Assembly: GCA_937896835.1 (NCBI GenBank)
Contig: CALBOJ010000058.1
Span: 1-15,671 of the forward strand
Source: an uncultured Collinsella sp.
Lineage (GTDB): Bacteria; Actinomycetota; Coriobacteriia; Coriobacteriales; Coriobacteriaceae
Length of the DNA: 15,671 bases
Direction of reading: 5' to 3'
Shown: piece by piece, positions 13,492-15,671 of the stretch
How positions within the stretch are numbered: position 1 is the first letter of the stretch
How the letters are laid out: every line of letters starts with the position of its first letter
Notes under the pieces: generated by a model
The model's input: the letters and a program-made list of their open reading frames with translations, nothing else
The model's database searches: none
What the model was told of the DNA's origin: nothing
Program-made: the position numbers and the translations under genes

Positions 13492-15671
13492 TTAGCGCCC
13501 GTCGCCGCCCAGCAGCGCCAGAACATCTTCGCGGGTAAACAGCGCCGACGAGATGCCGTCGCCGCCGAGCACGCTGTTGACCAGGTCGCGCTTGGACTCC
13601 TGCATCTGCATAATGCGCTCCTCGATCGTGTCCTTGGCGATGAGCTTGTACACGGTCACGGTATGTTGCTGGCCAATACGGTGCGCGCGGTCGGTCGCCT
13701 GGTCCTGCGCTGCCACGTTCCACCACGGGTCGTAGTGGATGACCACGTCGGCCGCCGTCAGGTTAAGGCCCACGCCGCCCGCCTTGAGCGAAATCAAAAA
13801 GACCGGAACCTCGCCCGCTTGGAACTGCGCGACCATCTTGGCGCGGCTCTCCTTAGACGAAGCGCCCGTGAGCTTAAGGAAGGCGATGTCCTCCTTGGCC
13901 AAGCGCTTACCGATGATATCGAGCATACCCGTAAACTGGCTGAACAACAGGATGCGATGCCCGCCGTCGAGTGCGCCGTGCACGAGCTCCATACACGTAT
14001 CGAGCTTGGCGCTCCCCGCCTTGTAATCCTCGTAGTGTAGACGCGGGTCGCAGCAGATCTGGCGCAGCTTGGTGAGCTCGGCGAGCACCTTGAGCTTGTC
14101 TTTCTTAAACTCCCCAGCCTCGCGGTGCTGCACCTGCTGGGCGATGCGGTCCTGGTTGGCCAGGTAGAGCTTGCGTTGCTCGCCGGTAAGCTGTGCCATG
14201 ACGGTGTCTTCGATCTTCTCGGGCAGGTCGGCCACCACGTCTTCCTTAACACGGCGCAGCACAAACGGCGACACGAGCGCCTGCAGGCGAGCGGCGCTAT
14301 CGCCCTCGGCATGCTCGACGGGGCTCTCAAAGCGCTTGGCAAACGACTCGCGTGTCCCCAAAAGGCCCGGCATCAAAAAGTCGAAGATGCTCCAGAGCTC
14401 GGACAGGCGGTTTTCGATGGGCGTGCCCGTCAGGGCAAAGCGCACGCCGGCAGGCAGGCGCTTGGCAGCGCGCGCCACCTGCGTGAGCGGATTTTTAATG
14501 TACTGTGCCTCATCGAGCACCACGCGGGCAAAATCCTGCTCGACGTACTCGTCGATATCGCGCCGCATAAGGTCATACGACGTCACGACCACGCTATGCT
14601 CGGCCACGCCGGCGATCTGCACGCGGCGTTGAGCCTTGGCGCCCACAATGGCGCACACATCGAGCGACGGGGCAAAGCGCTCCAGCTCGGCAGTCCAGTT
14701 GTACACGAGTGAGGCCGGGCATACCACGAGCGTGGGCTTGGTGTCCCCCGCCTCCACGCGCGCCAGAATATGCGCAATCATCTGGAGCGTTTTGCCCAGG
14801 CCCATGTCGTCGGCCAAGATGCCGCCAAGGCCCAGGTGTTCGAGCGAGCCGAGCCACTGGTATCCGTCGACCTGGTAGCCGCGCATCGTTGCCTTGAGCG
14901 ATGCCGGCACCGTAAAGTCCATCTTGCCGAGCGTGTCCAGGCGCTCGACGGTACGGCGGAACGCAGCGTCGCGATCGGCCTCGAGCGCCGGCGTGCGTGC
15001 GAGCATGCTGTCGACGAACAGGGTGCTCGACGCGGGAAGCGACACGCCGTCGAGCAGGTCGACGGCATCGACACCCAGGTCCTCGGCAAGGCCAAACGCG
15101 GCGCGCGCCCCCTCGTCCAGGCGAATGATGTCGCCGGACGTAAGGCGCGCAAACGTTTGATGGCGCTTGTACGAATCGAGATAGACGGCAAGGTCCGCGG
15201 CCGAAAGCCCGCTCGCGCCCAGCTCGACATCGAGCAGATTGCTCTTAACGGTCGCACGAACCGAGAGCTTGGGCGCGGGGCGGACCGAGATCTGGCGCAG
15301 ACGGTCGCTGAGCATGACCTCACCCAGTTCGGACAGGGCGGACAGGCCCTCGGTCAGCAGGCAGAACAAGCTCTCATCATCGCGCTCCTCAAACGCCAGA
15401 CCGCCCTCGTAGAAATCGAAGTACAGGGCCGCCGTGTCCATAACGCGAAACTCCGCCACCGTATCGCGGGGCGGAACGCCGGAGCGCTGTTCTTCGAAGG
15501 GACTGCCCGGAGCACCAAGACTAAAAAGATCTGCCGACCAATCGCCGTAGGTCACCGTAATCTTGCAGGTCACAAGACCATCGTCGACGCCAATCGCCAT
15601 GGCAAAACTCGGCTCGGGCGCCACGGCGTCAAGTACGGCGGGAGCGGTCAGGTCGGTGTAATCGCGCAAGA
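13492..15671 (-). CDS. SNF2-family DEAD/H helicase, 5' end beyond the window
   Basis: ATP-driven DNA translocase of the bacterial SNF2/HepA-like group. The visible part has about 725 residues. The first ~265 match the region that precedes the motor in SNF2_assoc-type bacterial proteins. Motif I is DDMGLGKT at about 287-294 and motif II is LDEAQYIKN at about 380. LTGTPIENRLSELWSIFDFL follows, then the C-terminal RecA lobe (LLFSQFTGMLDII, SLKAGGVGLNLT, and DRAHRIGQ near 655). All helicase motifs are intact. The first in-window TTG at 15669 is just part of the frame; a SWIM zinc-finger domain usually lies further upstream, outside this window. The stop at 13492-13494 is followed by GC-rich pairing sequence without a T-run. 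Its DNA target is unknown; family members act in repair, recombination or transcription recycling. Confidence 0.93.
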   Translation of the reverse strand, partial: LRDYTDLTAPAVLDAVAPEPSFAMAIGVDDGLVTCKITVTYGDWSADLFSLGAPGSPFEEQRSGVPPRDTVAEFRVMDTAALYFDFYEGGLAFEERDDESLFCLLTEGLSALSELGEVMLSDRLRQISVRPAPKLSVRATVKSNLLDVELGASGLSAADLAVYLDSYKRHQTFARLTSGDIIRLDEGARAAFGLAEDLGVDAVDLLDGVSLPASSTLFVDSMLARTPALEADRDAAFRRTVERLDTLGKMDFTVPASLKATMRGYQVDGYQWLGSLEHLGLGGILADDMGLGKTLQMIAHILARVEAGDTKPTLVVCPASLVYNWTAELERFAPSLDVCAIVGAKAQRRVQIAGVAEHSVVVTSYDLMRRDIDEYVEQDFARVVLDEAQYIKNPLTQVARAAKRLPAGVRFALTGTPIENRLSELWSIFDFLMPGLLGTRESFAKRFESPVEHAEGDSAARLQALVSPFVLRRVKEDVVADLPEKIEDTVMAQLTGEQRKLYLANQDRIAQQVQHREAGEFKKDKLKVLAELTKLRQICCDPRLHYEDYKAGSAKLDTCMELVHGALDGGHRILLFSQFTGMLDIIGKRLAKEDIAFLKLTGASSKESRAKMVAQFQAGEVPVFLISLKAGGVGLNLTAADVVIHYDPWWNVAAQDQATDRAHRIGQQHTVTVYKLIAKDTIEERIMQMQESKRDLVNSVLGGDGISSALFTREDVLALLGGDGR

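Noticed and set aside
13430..13492. GC-rich pairing sequence after the SNF2 stop codon
   Set aside because: Several short complementary GC runs occur, but no single stable stem followed by T residues, so it is not called as a terminator.
1..15671. CRISPR arrays, tRNA/rRNA genes, insertion sequences or att sites
   Set aside because: None seen: no regular repeat-spacer pattern, no cloverleaf-like sequence noticed, and no transposase or integrase motifs in any credible reading frame.

Overview
The window looks like a chromosomal stretch from a high-GC, Gram-positive anaerobe, most likely an actinobacterium of the Coriobacteriia (Collinsella-like). That placement is inferred from several signs together. 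The base composition is high in GC, and AAAGGA-type ribosome binding sites recur. A cell-wall protein carries an LAxTG-type sorting signal. The SOS box is of the Gram-positive GAAC-N4-GTTC form. A superoxide reductase sits near formyl-tetrahydrofolate synthetase, which fits an anaerobe. No search could be run, so the genus is not proven.

Left part (1-2700) is accessory-looking. A sortase-anchored surface protein enters from the left edge and appears to carry a frameshift near position 56. It ends at a good intrinsic terminator. Next come a small PH-like protein, a divergent HicB-like/HTH protein with no HicA partner, and a START-like/SHOCT protein. A nested inverted repeat lies between the last two.

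Middle part (2800-6540) holds a protein with two zinc ribbons, a divergent cation-efflux transporter of the manganese-type CDF class, and a membrane protein convergent with the transporter. The membrane protein has a phosphothreonine-motif-rich cytoplasmic tail and a PASTA-like outer domain. Two short palindromes in the 218-bp gap between the divergent genes are operator candidates.

Right part (6716-15671) is entirely on the minus strand. In transcription order it reads: a 5'-truncated SNF2-family helicase, a small superoxide reductase without the N-terminal rubredoxin-like iron site, a 661-residue NAD synthetase-like protein, ruvC-ruvA-ruvB, and fhs. The ruv genes are fused by two TGATG stop/start overlaps and preceded by a perfect LexA box, so they form an SOS-controlled Holliday-junction operon. 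fhs ends at a strong terminator.

The most interesting item is the NAD synthetase-like protein. Both domains are recognisable, yet the nitrilase triad (Glu-Lys-Cys) and the SGGxDS PP-loop are all replaced, so it looks like a maintained pseudoenzyme. Other points worth following are the orphan HicB-like regulator, the T-x-V-M motif membrane protein, and the nested palindrome. No tRNA, rRNA, CRISPR array or insertion sequence was seen, and no stretch over 300 bases lacks a gene.
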